This document shows, in pieces, positions 35,764-48,206 of a stretch of DNA of 64,000 bases (position 1 is its first letter; every line of letters begins with the position of its first letter). The stretch is from Medicago truncatula (lineage: Eukaryota > Streptophyta > Magnoliopsida > Fabales > Fabaceae), in NCBI RefSeq assembly GCF_003473485.1, contig NC_053043.1:3420001-3484000 (forward strand), in the 5' to 3' direction. The translations under genes and the position numbers were made by a program. Under the pieces are notes generated by a model. That model saw only the letters and a program-made list of their open reading frames with translations. It was not told the DNA's origin and searched no databases.

Positions 35764-35835
35764 GTTGCTGCCCAGGATCGAACTGGAGACCTTTAGTGTG
35801 TAAGACTAACGTGATAACCACTACACCACAGCAAC
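35764..35835 (-). tRNA. trnV-UAC: tRNA-Val (anticodon UAC)
   Basis: The minus strand folds into a full cloverleaf. Acceptor stem GTTGCTG pairs with CAGCAAC without mismatch. The D arm contains 'tggtgtagtggttatca'. The anticodon stem TTAGT/ACTAA closes the loop CTTACAC (anticodon TAC). The T arm CCAG-TTCGATC-CTGG is canonical. No intron; 72 nt without the CCA end. It is a nuclear eukaryotic type gene and should decode GUA. Confidence 0.92.
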
Positions 35836-37125
35836 TTGTTGTTTAATCGTTGGATAATCATTTAGATAAACGCTTGTATATTACTCAAAAACGTATCTCA
35901 CTACGTAATGGCTGCTAAACAATATTTGAGCAAGACTAACAAAAAAAGAAAACATCCGTTGTTTTAAAATCTTAAATCCTGTCATGAGAATGGTAGGAAT
36001 TACATTTTGTTGTTATTTAATCTTGGCAGAGAAAAATGGACAATATTTTATGGTTTTGCATCTTATTGATTATCACGAGCCAATAATTTAGTTTATTGAT
36101 GATACAACCAAAATATCGATAAAGAGTAAGCCATCAAAATTCCTTCAAAAAAAAAAAAAAGTAAGCCATCAAATTAATTCTTTAATTTTTTACAAGTATT
36201 AAATTGTTAAGTTGTTCTTTTTATATTTAACCACTTATTATCGATTAGCTCTCTATTTTTAAAGGAAATTGCTTGTTGGCACGACACCAATACAAACACG
36301 AAAACGCACGACACTAATATAACCCTTGGATGAATAATGTGCAGCATTGCTTTTATTCTCTCTCCCCCATGTAGTGTATGCTATCCGTTGATTCCAACGT
36401 CGTGTGTTGTCATCAGTCATTGAATCGTGCTAAATAGCACAGCTCATATTTTAACTACCTACTAGCAATTCGTTCTCATATTTTACCATTTACTATCAAT
36501 TAATCTCTAACATTACTATCAAATTTGGTTCCGGACTCTAAGAATAACTAATATGCATAAAATTTGATAGACATTTAAAAAAAAAAACCATATTCTTATC
36601 GATCTAATTGGGAGTGCCCTATAAAGTGGTTTACTCTCTATAAATGATAGGGATGGCTAACGGTCTCACATTTTACAACAAACAAACTGCAAGTATATAA
36701 TTTAAAGAGTAATACAAATTATATTTTTCAACCATCTTTTTAATACATTTTTTCTCAGAGCATAGTAATAAAAATCCTAATTAAAATTAAATTGCAGCAA
36801 TTTTTAATGAAATTCACGAAAAACTAATCCTAATTAAAATAATATTTTCCATGATCATGTTCTGTCTAGTACTAGTAATCTACTAATCTTTGCATTCAGG
36901 AAGCAAAATACATTTCTCCAACGCATGTTGACTGTAGTATGCGTTCATCAATCATGTTCAAAACCAATACATGTATCACCACCATTGTAATAAGCTAATA
37001 AACAAATGACTTGCTATCTGGGTCAAAAACTACAGTAAATTCTTCTGTAACATATAAAGTTGTCAAAAGTGTGAAAAGTTTATGAAGAATATTCATAGGG
37101 ATAATAAATGAATGACAGCATCTAT
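35836..37125. other. Intergenic region between tRNA-Val and the desaturase
   Basis: No gene. A poly-A run lies at about 36148-36162. Nothing else was recognised. Confidence 0.45.
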
Positions 37126-38869
37126 TCATTCAGTTTTGCTTGGCTTTCTCTTCATTCTGCTATAAGGTCCAATTGTTCTGTCCGTAATATACATGTAAAT
37201 AACCTGACTCCATGATTTATAGTGTGACAAACTATCATAATATTCTGGTGCAATCTCCTTCACCTTGTGAAGTTTGTTTCCAGGAATTCTTGGAAAATCA
37301 TGGTGCTCGTTGTGGTAACCTACATGCCATGTGAGAAGATTCAGAGGTCCATAGTAAGAATATGTCTCTTGTTCAGGATTGAATACATAATGTTCTGAAA
37401 TGAAGTGACCAGCCATTGGATGCATTCCTCCACCAACAAATGTGGCAAGTATGAGATAAGCTAAGGATTTCCAACCCCAGAAATAAACCATTGAGACATC
37501 AAGGGCAATCTGAACAGAGAAGTTGATGAATTCCCAAATACCTGGAGGTTTCGGTTTAAGAAACAACGGTCGAAATGCATAAAAGAATAGCTGTAAAAAG
37601 ACCCAAATGGTTTTCGCAAGAACATTTGTTACGACATGTGCTTCCATGTGACTAGGGATATCCATATCAACACCATCGACACCTTGGAAGCGATGGTGCT
37701 CCAAGTGATACTTTTGGAAGGTTACGGACATAGGTACGCCTATAGGGAGATTAGCGAAAATCCCAAGCCAACGGTTGTAAACTGGAGTTGAAAAAGCAAG
37801 ATTGTGACTGAGCTCATGGATAGCCAAGAAGAGGTTGTGGTTGAGGAATGAGCCAAAAAAATAGGCTACTAGAAGTATCTTCAGCCGCCCTGCATCCTTA
37901 AGTAAAACAGCAGTACCAAGCTGAAGCAGAACAACAACACTAATCTGCAATAAAACAAAGCAATTTCAAACACTACCATAGGAAATACATATCTAAAAAA
38001 AACTTATCCATAAACCATACACATCCACATAAAATACATTTCAAATCCATATCCCAAACTAATATAATCTACACTAATAACAAGTTTGGTTTCTAAAGAC
38101 TTAAAATTGATTTTGGATATGTTTGGGAATTCTCAATTAGAATAAATTTTACCTCTAGAATTACAAAATCAATTTTTAATACCAATGACACACTGAGGTC
38201 ATCTCTAAATCTAATGGTAGAACCAATTCAAAGTTGTTAACTTACTCCTGGTGGACCCTACCATCTCACATGAGATTTAAGAACTTCACCAACTTTTCAC
38301 ACCCCACAAATGGTGTAGCTCTTTAAAAAACTTCAAATAGATCCCACAAGTTATCTCACATCTTTATATATCATATCATTCAAAATAAATCTCACAAGTT
38401 ACATCACAAACTAGAAGTAGAACAATGATACACTCATTCAATCTATATCTCTCAAGGTGTCAAAGGGTTTTGGGGCCCACCAATATTTTTCCTAGAAACT
38501 ATTGTTACACATGGCATTTGGGCCAATCTCCACATGCTTGGTATCACGATGGGTTTACAGTGATTTGCAAAAGCTGGCGAGCCGTGATTCTGATATATTC
38601 ACCGTGATATCAAACATACATGTAACAACAACGATAATAAGAAGTAACATTAGAGATCTAGATGGTAATATAAAAATAAAAAAATAAAATAGACGACGAA
38701 CCTTGAAGAATGCGAAGGGATCAGGACCAAAGAGTTGTTTAATATGAGGGTATTTGGAGAGGATCTGACGACGGCGAGAAGCATGAGGTTCATCGGTATA
38801 TGACCAAAAGAAATCACCAGCCATCATTACTCCTTCTTCATCTTCTCCTCCGCCTCCGCCTTTACCCAT
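37126..38869 (-). CDS. DES1-like: Sphingolipid delta4-desaturase (DES1-like)
   Basis: Two exons: 38702-38869 and 37126-37944, 328 aa, the usual plant length. The enzyme introduces the delta4 double bond into the sphingoid base in the ER. Three histidine boxes bind the di-iron centre: 'HELSH' (H99, H103), 'HLEHH' (H136, H139, H140) and 'HNEHH' (H267, H270, H271). Several hydrophobic segments lie between them ('[12 protein letters not shown]', '[13 protein letters not shown]'). The N-terminus has a Gly/Glu-rich head then '[18 protein letters not shown]', the family's lipid-desaturase N-domain. The start Met (MGKGGGG) is preferred over one seven codons upstream because family members begin near here. 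The intron before Ile57 is GT-AG, about 757 bp. I recall the Arabidopsis homologue as AT4G04930. Confidence 0.93.
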
Positions 38870-41609
38870 TTTTTCTCTTGTTTCTCTCACATCACATAAA
38901 CCTGTTTCATGAATCTAACAAACATTATATATAAAGTCAAAAATATTGAATGTGGGAAAAAGCTAATAATAGTGGGACACCGCACAAACATACCCTCCCT
39001 CACTTTCCCGCTGGTTATCGTTTGTTTCTTCCCCGACATTACAGCCTGGATTTTTTGTTCCTAATCCCTAGATTTAGCTTAACTACTTTTTTAATCCAGT
39101 GCTTTTTTTAAGAGTTCTTTTATGAATTTAAAATAGTAATATTTCATGAAAACGCATTTGAAATTGAAATGTTTAACTTTTTAAATAAATACATTGAGAA
39201 ATTTTTTTTTTGGAATCCTTAAAGAACAAGTCGTAATGAAATTCAATTAAAGACTTTTTTTTTTTTTGAACAATCAAAGACTATTTATTTGGGTGAACTC
39301 GAGCTCAAATCCTAATTAAAATAATAATTTGGTGTGACTAATCTTTGTTCGACTCTCCAATAATGTGTTTTCTATTGAGTTTGAATAGTGATCCTCTCCC
39401 ATATATTTAGCGAACATTATTTAATCAGCTAAATTCATAGATGGATTAAGTCCTTCGGTATTTTCAGGTACCGAGGCTTAATTTTAACCTAATATGTTGT
39501 CGCTTTCATGTGTTAAGATGCTTCCTTTAGTTTTTTTAGGCTAAAATGCAATTTTTGCCCCCTAAGTTTGCAAAAGTTGAAATTTTGACCCCCTATTAAA
39601 AAAAAAGGCAAAAGTGACCCCTTATGTTTAGCCCCTTCTGCAAAACCTCAATTTTGACCCAGTCAATCTTATGTGTCATGCCACCTAATTTAAAAATTTG
39701 CCAACTATATATTTTTGTAATTTAAAATAAATAGAAATGCCACAATGTATTTTAATAATTAAAAAATAATAAAAAATGAAAGAGCTTTCTTCTTACCAGA
39801 TCCAAACGTAAAAACCATTCATTACTCACAAATCAAAATCCTAATTAAAAATCACAAACAAACTAATGGGTCAAAATCATAGAATTTGAAACTTTCTCAA
39901 AAACCCATCCTTTGTACAATAACAATCCAATCCAGAGAACTTGCTTTCACAAAAAAACAAGTTTATCTTCGTGAAATCAGAAGAAAAAAAAACAATTATT
40001 ATTTGCTGCTGATGTTGCTGCAATTCTGGGAACCTAGAACAAGGGCGGCGGCGTGAGGATACGAGTTGTTGGAGAAAGAGATAGATCCAATTCCGAGAGA
40101 GAGAGATGTTTAAGGTTTTAGAGGGAGTTTTCGTAGAATTTATTTATTGATTTTTCGTAGATAGATCCGTCAACCACCTCCTCCCTTTTCTTCTTCTCTT
40201 TCAGTTCTTTCCATTCCGTTTTCCTCCAAACTAACCGCCGTTTTCTTTTGCTCTTTAGATGACAGATTTGGAATCTGCGATTTGGTTTCAAAGATGAAAG
40301 TTTGAGTGTTGTTCGATTTGCTCCGATTTGAGTTATAAGTATATGAGAGATTTCAGATTTGTTCAAAGGTTGCTGGATTTTTAGTTGTATTTGATGAAGA
40401 AGATGAAGAAGAGATGAAGTTCTTCTGGGTTTGTAGCAAGAAGAGAGATAAATTTCCTTTAGTTTCCTTTTTAATTATTTTATTTAAATGAATAATGTGG
40501 TGGATTTTGTATTTAATTTAAAATTGAAAAATTACACAAGTGTCATCTGAATCAGCTAAGTTAAATGCCACCTCTGCGTTGACCTGATCAAAATTGAGGT
40601 TTTGCAGAAGGGGCTAAACATAAGGGGTCACTTTTGCCATTTTTTTTTAATAGGGGGCCAAAATTACAACTTTTGCAAACTTAGGGGGCAAAAGGTGCGT
40701 TTTAGCCTTTTTTTTTTATTGTGATAACTCTTCGATTCTTTTAAGAAGGGGTTCTATCTAGTAATTGACAGTTGGGTGGTGGTGTAAATATAAACTAATC
40801 AAAATTTGATTCACCTCCCAATCGTTTGGGTTCTTCCAAACAATTCATATGATGGAGCTTCTAAATATAAAAAGAAATTAAAAAAAGAAAAATAAAGAGT
40901 GCACACATTGGTTAATAGGATCAAAATAGAAATATTATATTAAAAGATGGTAAAAAGTGATAACTTTAACTTTTTAAAAGTAAAATATTGTTGAATTCAA
41001 TACAAAATTACTACTTTTGAAACTTAACCGTTCGCATTAAATATTCTATCCTAGTACTTCGTGATCCTATTTATAAGGAAGGTTCCTAGGGAGTACTAAT
41101 GTAAATTATGTAATGTGAGTTTCTAATAAAACATACAAAAAGTTCTTATAAGTTATAAGTCTTGTAGACTTGTACACTGTTTTGTCCTTTGGAGTGAAGG
41201 TGATTTTTTAAATTAAGTTGTTGGTAAAGTTGACATTCAATATTCCATCCAATGCATTCATGATCAAAGATTTTTAGGAGGGAGGGTTGTTTGTCAAGAG
41301 ATTCACCTTAATATCATAAGAGGCACATAGTAATATGCAAACCTCTTAATAAGTAATTCAATCTGTACAAGGATATACAAATGCATGTGCTACATACAAT
41401 TTACCATTTCAACTTCATCACCAACTCATCGCAAACTCGAGGCTGGAATCTTCTAGAAGACGTGGAAGCAAAGCACTACAACTCTATAAACTAAATTCAC
41501 CAAATTACATTCAAAGTTTATAAAACTAAAACCATCTGAACCACCCATCAAAGAACACATTTTTGTGTGTCCATCCATCAAAGAACACATTTCTGTGTGT
41601 CGCAGTTAC
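38870..41609. other. Intergenic region between desaturase and RING gene
   Basis: No gene supported. It holds the desaturase promoter side, the TIR element at 39539-40707 and the 3' flank of the RING gene. A duplicated 34-bp stretch ('catccatcaaagaacacatt' begins each) occurs at about 41545 and 41573 just past the RING stop. Confidence 0.5.
39539..40707. mobile_element. Non-autonomous DNA transposon with ~135-bp terminal inverted repeats
   Basis: The left end 'ggctaaaatgcaatttttgc' and right end 'gcgttttagcc' are inverted. Complementarity continues through 'ccccctaagtttgcaaaagt' and 'ccccttatgtttagcccctt' to about 39665/40580. The core (about 900 bp) has no clear gene; a short minus-strand frame at 40118-40366 is Lys-rich and unassigned. 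Flanks are T runs, so a target-site duplication cannot be defined. Mutator-type by TIR length. Confidence 0.75.
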
Positions 41610-44336
41610 TTATCTTAAGTGAGAGTCATAAGGGTCAAAAAGGGATTCTGGTATGATCAAAGGTAACTTATCTATGTACATGAAAAGCCTTCTAAGATTC
41701 TCCCTTGTTACCGTTTCCATGTCTACTATGTCCCTACTATCGGTAAATATCCAGAGATCGCCCGAGTTCACTCTTTTAAGACTGTCACGACAAAAGGGGC
41801 ATGACTGTGATCTTGCTCTCCTGCAACAAAACAAAAAAAAAAAAAACATGTCAAAATACATACAGCTTTCAACTAAACAAGAGAACACTTGAAGGAGAGA
41901 CGAATGATGAGGCGGCCACAATTTTGTAGAGTACCAAGACACATTGGGCAGAAAAAAATATGAGAACAACAAAAAATATATAGCATACATATCATTACAA
42001 ATTTAAATGAAAATTAGAAACAATCACCGAAACTTGGTTAGACAACTACGGCGAGAATCAATGTCATGGAAAACCAAGACATTTGAAAGAGGTTCTAATG
42101 AACCAGAAAAGATATATGAACATTGCAAACAGTTCCAGGACATCGCTATAATTAGAATTCCTTAAAAAGAATATTTTAAGTTTCATATAAGAATATTTTA
42201 AGTTTCAATAAAACAAATACCACCAATATAATATGCAAAGCCTAAACAACAACAGTCTGGATTCATACTCTGATCCACATAGAATACTTATCATTCAATA
42301 GTAATCAAACCAGTAAGTTCCAATTAGAGCATTAACCTATGAATGAACCCTGGACCGCCACCTTTAATTCAAACCATTTTGCCCTTAACTAAGACTCGTG
42401 CTTGGGGGGGGCTGTGGACCACCAATACTCAAATAAGGGCCCACTAGCCCTATACAAGGATGCCGCCTACGCCTACATAGGGCACGCTCCCCTCCTTATC
42501 CCCCGAAACCGAAACAATCAAGCCCGAATCTTGAGACCAGAATATCCGGATTTGGGGGGATATACGCGTTCTTGGGTGAATTACTCTTAGGGAGTAAGTC
42601 ACGTAATAAGAGGCTCAAAAAGGCTATAAATAACCCCCTTGGGATCAGTCCCTAATCAGATACTAAAGCCTAGTTTCATTATTGTACTCACTGCAAGTAC
42701 AAACCCCACGGACAATATGTATATAGTATACCTGAGAAACTAACAGAATCTAAACAGAGTGTTGGCTCATCCTAAAATATTCTGCCTGATTAATAAATAA
42801 ATTGTAAATATTGCAAAGAAATCTTTACGCTTGCTCCAGAGGTTATTAAAATCGAGTTGGAATGTTTGTAGACTCGATTTCACAATGACTCTAGTTGAAA
42901 ACGCTAGTTAATGGTTGAGTTAGAAATTGGAATCACAAGTTTAAGGATGAAAGAGATTTTAATTTTATTTTTTTATTTATTAAAATGGCTCAAATCATGG
43001 GTTGAATTTCGGAGACAAGCAAGGGAAGACTACATGTCTTCTTCTCATCCAGTTGCAACTGTTTGGAAACAAGGTTAGGAAATGTCACAGAACCTATTGC
43101 CGTGGTTGACGCGAATAAAACCTCCATCCTGGTGACGCGAAAAAAAGTCTATAGTGCCAACGACGCAAACTAAACCTTCAATGCTGACGCACGATCTTCA
43201 AACAGGACCCCTCTCTATTTCGAGAGGGCAGCAAACTGAAGTACTGAACGGTTCTGCTGTATAAACTTCTCCATTCAATGATTGTGTTCCCACTTGCTTC
43301 GATTAGTTTTTTCTCTTCCTTCAATGAATGTGTTCCCACTTACTTTACTTGGTGTTTCATTCTCATGACGTTTTTTTGAATTTCCCTGTTATCTTCTTTC
43401 ATAATGGTATTATATAAGTATATATGTCATGCATAGGAGTTTTAAATATTATTTTTTAATTAGACGACTTCTCTCGAATTTACTATCCGAGTTTATCAAG
43501 AATCTCAAGTTTGACAACCTTGCTTGCTCCTTCCTCGCAACTAAAGAGCAACGGACTTCACTAAAGGGTGAAAGGGCAATGATCACCACTGGACCACACA
43601 ATTCAAAACTAATGATTTGGATAAGCAATGAATAAAATTACATCAATCTAGATAAAGAAGAATTTAACAAGGATTCCTACATCAGATCACATAATTTAAA
43701 ATACGATTCTTTGAAATTGGAGTTGGTAAGTGGTGGACATAGATATTACTGCATTTTCCCTCTCTCAAGTACATATGTAATAAATAATATTGAGATTGGG
43801 AAAAAAATCCATGAATGTGTGTGTAATACTGTAATGCATGCATCGTAGAAGTATCAATGTGAGATCCGGACACAATAGTTGCAGCCCATTTGTTTAGCAT
43901 CTTTACATCATAGCTTAGAAACTAGGATATATACAACATAACCCCCTTCTTATGATGCCTGTTATGGCATCATATATATGGTAAAGCACAGGAATCTAAA
44001 ACCAGGTCACTTATGATGATAACTGTTGCAATAGATGCAAAATCTGAATGATGGAAGTTATCTTACTTGATTATGAACAATTATGATCCAAACAAATCGA
44101 ATTAATACAAGACTTATGAAAAAACAAAGCAGACTCAACAAATTACAATTATCTATGTAGAATTATGTCCTTCAGAACTAAATTAATATAAGGAATGAAA
44201 TCATCAGAACCATGTAAAAAGAAATCATACGGCATATTGCTGAAGAAATACAAAGAATCAAGATGCAGAGAAAGCAGAAACAAAGCCAAACTTCATACTT
44301 CTTAAAACCAACAAGCCATGATCGTAAAATAAGGTA

Positions 44337-44370
<34 letters not shown>

Positions 44371-46241
44371 TACCATTCATGGTAACATTTCAGGCACATG
44401 ACATGGTTGCAGTTAGGCAACACAATCTTACTATTCATCTCCATACATATTCCACACTCTTCTTCTCTTTCAAAGTCTATGTCTGAGAATTGTTTGTGCT
44501 CCTCATCTTCTCTTCTACGATACCGCTCCATGCATACAACCTTCTGTTTTTTATCCTCAGCATCAGTGACACCTTTTTCAAGTTGTAACAAAGACGGATA
44601 TATGACCGCTGATCAATACAGAATTTCAGTATATCAGCTATCCACACACAGTAAAATGCAAACTAACTTGTTAAATTTTTAAAAAAAAAGGGAAGATATA
44701 CCATAGAATTCCCTAATACTTGCTTTTCTTTCATGTGTAGACATGGTAGTAGTCCCATCCACATACACCTACAGCATGAGGAAAATTTAGAACATTGATC
44801 CATGTCTAAGTTATTTTTATAACAAAAGATAAAATAAAGTCAAACTTTTTTCATATAAGCTGTTTTTCATAAGTTGTTTTCATAAGCTCTCCCATTCAGT
44901 CTGACAAGTGTTTATGCCAGTAAGTAAGCTCAAATAAGTCAATCTTAACATAAACAAGCTAAAAATTCTCAGTTCATAATGAACATCCAAAAACCAAAAC
45001 ACCAAACCTTGTAAATTAGGATTCTTAATAGTCCAAGGGCTCCAGCAAGATTGCAATCTGTCCATTGAACCAGAAAAAGAAACAAGTGTGCTGCTGGACT
45101 GTATGACATTCTCATTTGAAGACAAGCACCATCATATTCCCTTGGAAAATCAGATGCCCTACACGCCCAATTGCATGATCAAGTTTTAACTTTTATACTC
45201 GTCAAGAAAAAGTGGCTGGAGAGGAAAAAGAAAGTACACCCTTCGAAAGTCTTAACATTTCAAATTTTCAATATTTATAAAAGACAGCATTCAGAACTTA
45301 AGTTGTTTATCCAAACCTTCTCTAGTCAAATTTCACTAGAGACTCAAGACAAACACAACAATAACTTTGAAACATTTAGCAAAAAAAACAACAAATAGCT
45401 GTGAAAGATAATGCAATGCATATTACAGATCAGGATCAAAATCATCATGCATTATTTGTTAGCAAGCCAAAGTACTATCCCTGCTAACATGTGACAATGC
45501 CCCACATACCATAAGGTGGAGAAAACAAAATAGTCACCAAACACATTTAACAAAACAAAACAAAACAAAAATCAGATATATTTTTCAAACTAAAAATTCA
45601 GATAAATGAATATAACCAACAAATTCTCCATGTGAGTACAACAGAGGTAGTGAAGGCCAAAGTTGTCTAAGTTTTGACTTTTGTATATATCACACAAAAT
45701 GAAACAGTACAACATAGACATTTATAAACAAACAAAAATAAAAAATAAAATAAAAAACAAAACAAAACAAAACAGTAATAAATTCATGATGTGGAAGCCA
45801 TTGAAAAATTCCACAAGAATTAATTCATAGCTGAATTTTGAAGTATTGAATTCTCCCGAACAAGACAGAGACACTGTTGATTGTTGAGTGGATAATCACA
45901 ACACAAAAATCATGAATTTGCAGTGAAATAAATTCACCACCATATTTATGGAAAAGAAAATTTGATTTTTGAACCAAAAAAAAATCAGGGCTTAAAGTAA
46001 AACCCCAGAAAATAATTCCAAAACAAAAATAACTCATGATCAAATTCCAAAAATAATAAAAATAAAATCTTTAAACAAAGTATGCATACCCTTGAAAAAA
46101 AACAACTAAAAAAATGACTTTTTTTTTCAAAAGGGTGTGAGAATTGAAAGAAAAAAAGAAGGAAAAAGAAATTTACAAGGTATTGGCATGATGAATATCA
46201 GCTTCAAGCAGTTTAAGAGATTCCTTAAAAGACCTTCCCAT
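41610..46241 (-). CDS. AIRP2-like: AIRP2-like RING-type E3 ubiquitin ligase
   Basis: Five exons: 46177-46241, 45008-45158, 44702-44768, 44374-44608, 41610-41820. All GT-AG, 243 codons (242 aa), matching the family's size. The N-terminus 'MGRSFKESLKLLEADIHHAN' and 'SDFPREYDGACLQMRMSYSP' are nearly the same as Arabidopsis AIRP2 as I recall it. A C3HC4 RING at about residues 146-187 starts 'CGICMEMNSKIVLPNCNHVM' and ends 'CPFC'. The C-terminus 'RLFMYIDKLPLIIP..LFDPYDSHLR' is a family hallmark. AIRP2 is a cytosolic ligase involved in abscisic acid and drought responses; that role is inferred by homology. The last intron is long (2.55 kb) and contains an LTR-like repeat. A (TG)n(AG)n microsatellite directly abuts the exon-4 donor. 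The gene's upstream sequence is duplicated at 49.65 kb. Confidence 0.92.
42351..42705 (+). mobile_element. LTR-like dispersed repeat, copy 2, in the RING gene's last intron (fossil)
   Basis: Partner of 34201-34495 (see there); it keeps 'accgccacctttaattcaaa', 'ggctataaataaccccc' and 'attgtactcactgca'. It is antisense to the RING gene. Likely a solo LTR of unidentified family. Confidence 0.5.
44335..44370. repeat. (TG)n(AG)n microsatellite next to a splice donor
   Basis: About eight TG units followed by about nine AG units end immediately before 'taccattcatgg'. On the minus strand this puts a (CT)n(CA)n tract directly after the exon-4 donor 'GTAC'. Confidence 0.9.
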
Positions 46242-46271
46242 GGAAGAAGAACCACCACTTATGTACATGTT

Positions 46272-46848
46272 TCCTCAAAATACTGTTTTTCTTTTTTCAA
46301 TCAAAATCCAACAACAACAAATTTCATAGTTTCTTTGTCTCTCTCTTTCTCTCTCTAGGTGTAACAGTAGCTACTGGTTAAGGCTTCTATTTTGTTCTTC
46401 AAGGAAAATTTAAAAGCTAGTTAGTGAACACGTGGCGTTGTGATATTTATTTAATTTTGATTAAGATTCCTTTTTTTTTTTTTTTTGAGTGAGATTAAGA
46501 TTAGTTAATGATTATGCTAATTGTGAAGACAGTCTTATCCACTTTGCCTTGTTTTTAGGTCTTGATGGCTTTCAGCATTGTATTTAAGCAGTAAGCACTA
46601 AGCACCGTTTTCCTATTTTTCTTTTGGATCTTACTACCAAATGCCTTAAGAAAAAAGAAAGAAAATAATTATCTTAAATACAAATCAAACATCTTTTTCT
46701 TCTTTTTCTACTGTAGATTCACCTTATACGTTTTTAGCGATATTGATCATGTTATTGTCTCTGATATATTCTATCAATTTGAATGAATATCCTTTGTCAA
46801 AAAAAAAAAAAAAGTGGTCATTACTATATTAAGGCAAATGATTCATAA
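46272..46848. repeat. Duplicated segment upstream of the RING gene, copy 1
   Basis: Begins 31 bases before the RING start codon and includes its putative 5' UTR and promoter. It matches 49654-51902 block by block ('tcctcaaaatactgtttttc' starts both; 'gtgaacacgtggcgttgtga' and 'cttgatggctttcagcattg' lie within both; 'aaggcaaatgattcataa' ends both). It carries the uninterrupted target 'ggttaaggc' at 46376-46384 where copy 2 has a Harbinger MITE. Its 3' edge adjoins a copia fossil. Confidence 0.85.
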
Positions 46849-48206
46849 ATATGGTGTATAAACTGCATAAAGCACTATATGGATTAAAACAGGCTCCCAG
46901 AGCATGGAACAAGAAAATTGATCAAGTTTTAATTCAAATAGGCTTTAGAAAGTGTTCAGTTGAGTCTGCATGTTGATGATTTACTCATCATTGGTAGCTC
47001 AATATCAGAGATTGTGAAGGTTAAAGAGAAACTGAAGCTGGAGTTTGAGATGACTGATCTTGGTGAGCTTTCATTCTTCTTAGGAATGGAATTTGTGAAA
47101 TTGAAGGTTGGGATAATGATGTATCAACAAAAATACATTGGTGAATTGCTTGATAAATTTGAAATGAAGAGTTGCAATACAGTTTCAAATCTTTCAGAGA
47201 CAAACTCAAAGTTGGATGAGTGTATTGAAGAAGAAAAAGTGGATTCCACAATGTTCAGACAAATTGTGGGATCTCTGAGATATCTGTGTAACGGCAGAGT
47301 GTAATTAGCAAGTTCATGCATGATCCAAGGAAATCTCATATGATAGCTGCAAAGAGGATTCTTAGATACATAAAGGGCGCCATAGACTTTGGTCTGTTAT
47401 TTCCTTATGGAGCTTAAAGCAAAGTGAATGAGCTCATATGATACTCTGATAGTGATTGGTGTGGAGACCTGACTGATAGGAGAAGCACTTCAGGTTATGT
47501 GTTCAAATTCAATGATGCTGCAATCTCATGGTGCACAAAGAAGCAACCAGTCACTGCACTCTCATCATGTGAAGAAGAGTACATAACTGGTACTTTTGCT
47601 ACTTGTCAAGCACTATGGTTGGATTCAGTGATGAAGGAATTTAAGTGTGAAGTGATGAAGCCTCTAACACTGAAAATTGATAATAAATCAGCCATAAGTC
47701 TTGTAAAGAATCCAATCTTACATGGCAGGAGTAAACACATTGAGACCATATTCCATTTTATTAGAGAGCATGTGACTAATGGAATGATTGAGCTGCACTA
47801 TTGCCCCACAGAACTGCAACTTGCTGATGGTTTTACAAAGGCAGTAAAGCTTGACATATTTGAATTCTTGAGAAAGGAACTTGGTGTTTTTGATATTAGG
47901 CAGTTATGATTAAAGGGGGGTATTAGTGTATTAATAATAACTGTTTGTAACTAATTTGGTTAAGTTTGTTTTAATTTTTCCTATTAGTTAGAGAGTTAAC
48001 TTGCATAGCAAGCAAGTAACCATTTTGCCTATAAAAGACTTTGTAATTGTGAACTTCATAACTAATGAGCATTATTCACATTACACAGTAATTCTCTCCA
48101 TTATTCTCTCTTCTCATAACAACTTTCTGTTATAATCATCTTGCTTAGAAACAGCTTATCTTAATAAGCACTTTTGTTGCGCATGAACAAAGTGACTGTT
48201 CTAACA
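46849..48206 (+). mobile_element. Ty1/copia retrotransposon, 3' portion (fossil)
   Basis: Recognisable parts in order: late reverse transcriptase ('[16 protein letters not shown]', '[12 protein letters not shown]'), RNase H ('DNKSAISLVKNP', 'GRSKHIETIFHFIREH', 'LADGFTKA'), a polypurine tract 'aaagggggg' and the 3' LTR (about 47921-48206, ending 'ttctaaca', with 'ctataaaag' inside). Gag, protease, integrase and the 5' LTR are not seen. The element is broken, with a handful of breaks. Reading frames are still fairly long, so it is probably not very ancient. Family copia from the domain order. Confidence 0.85.
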
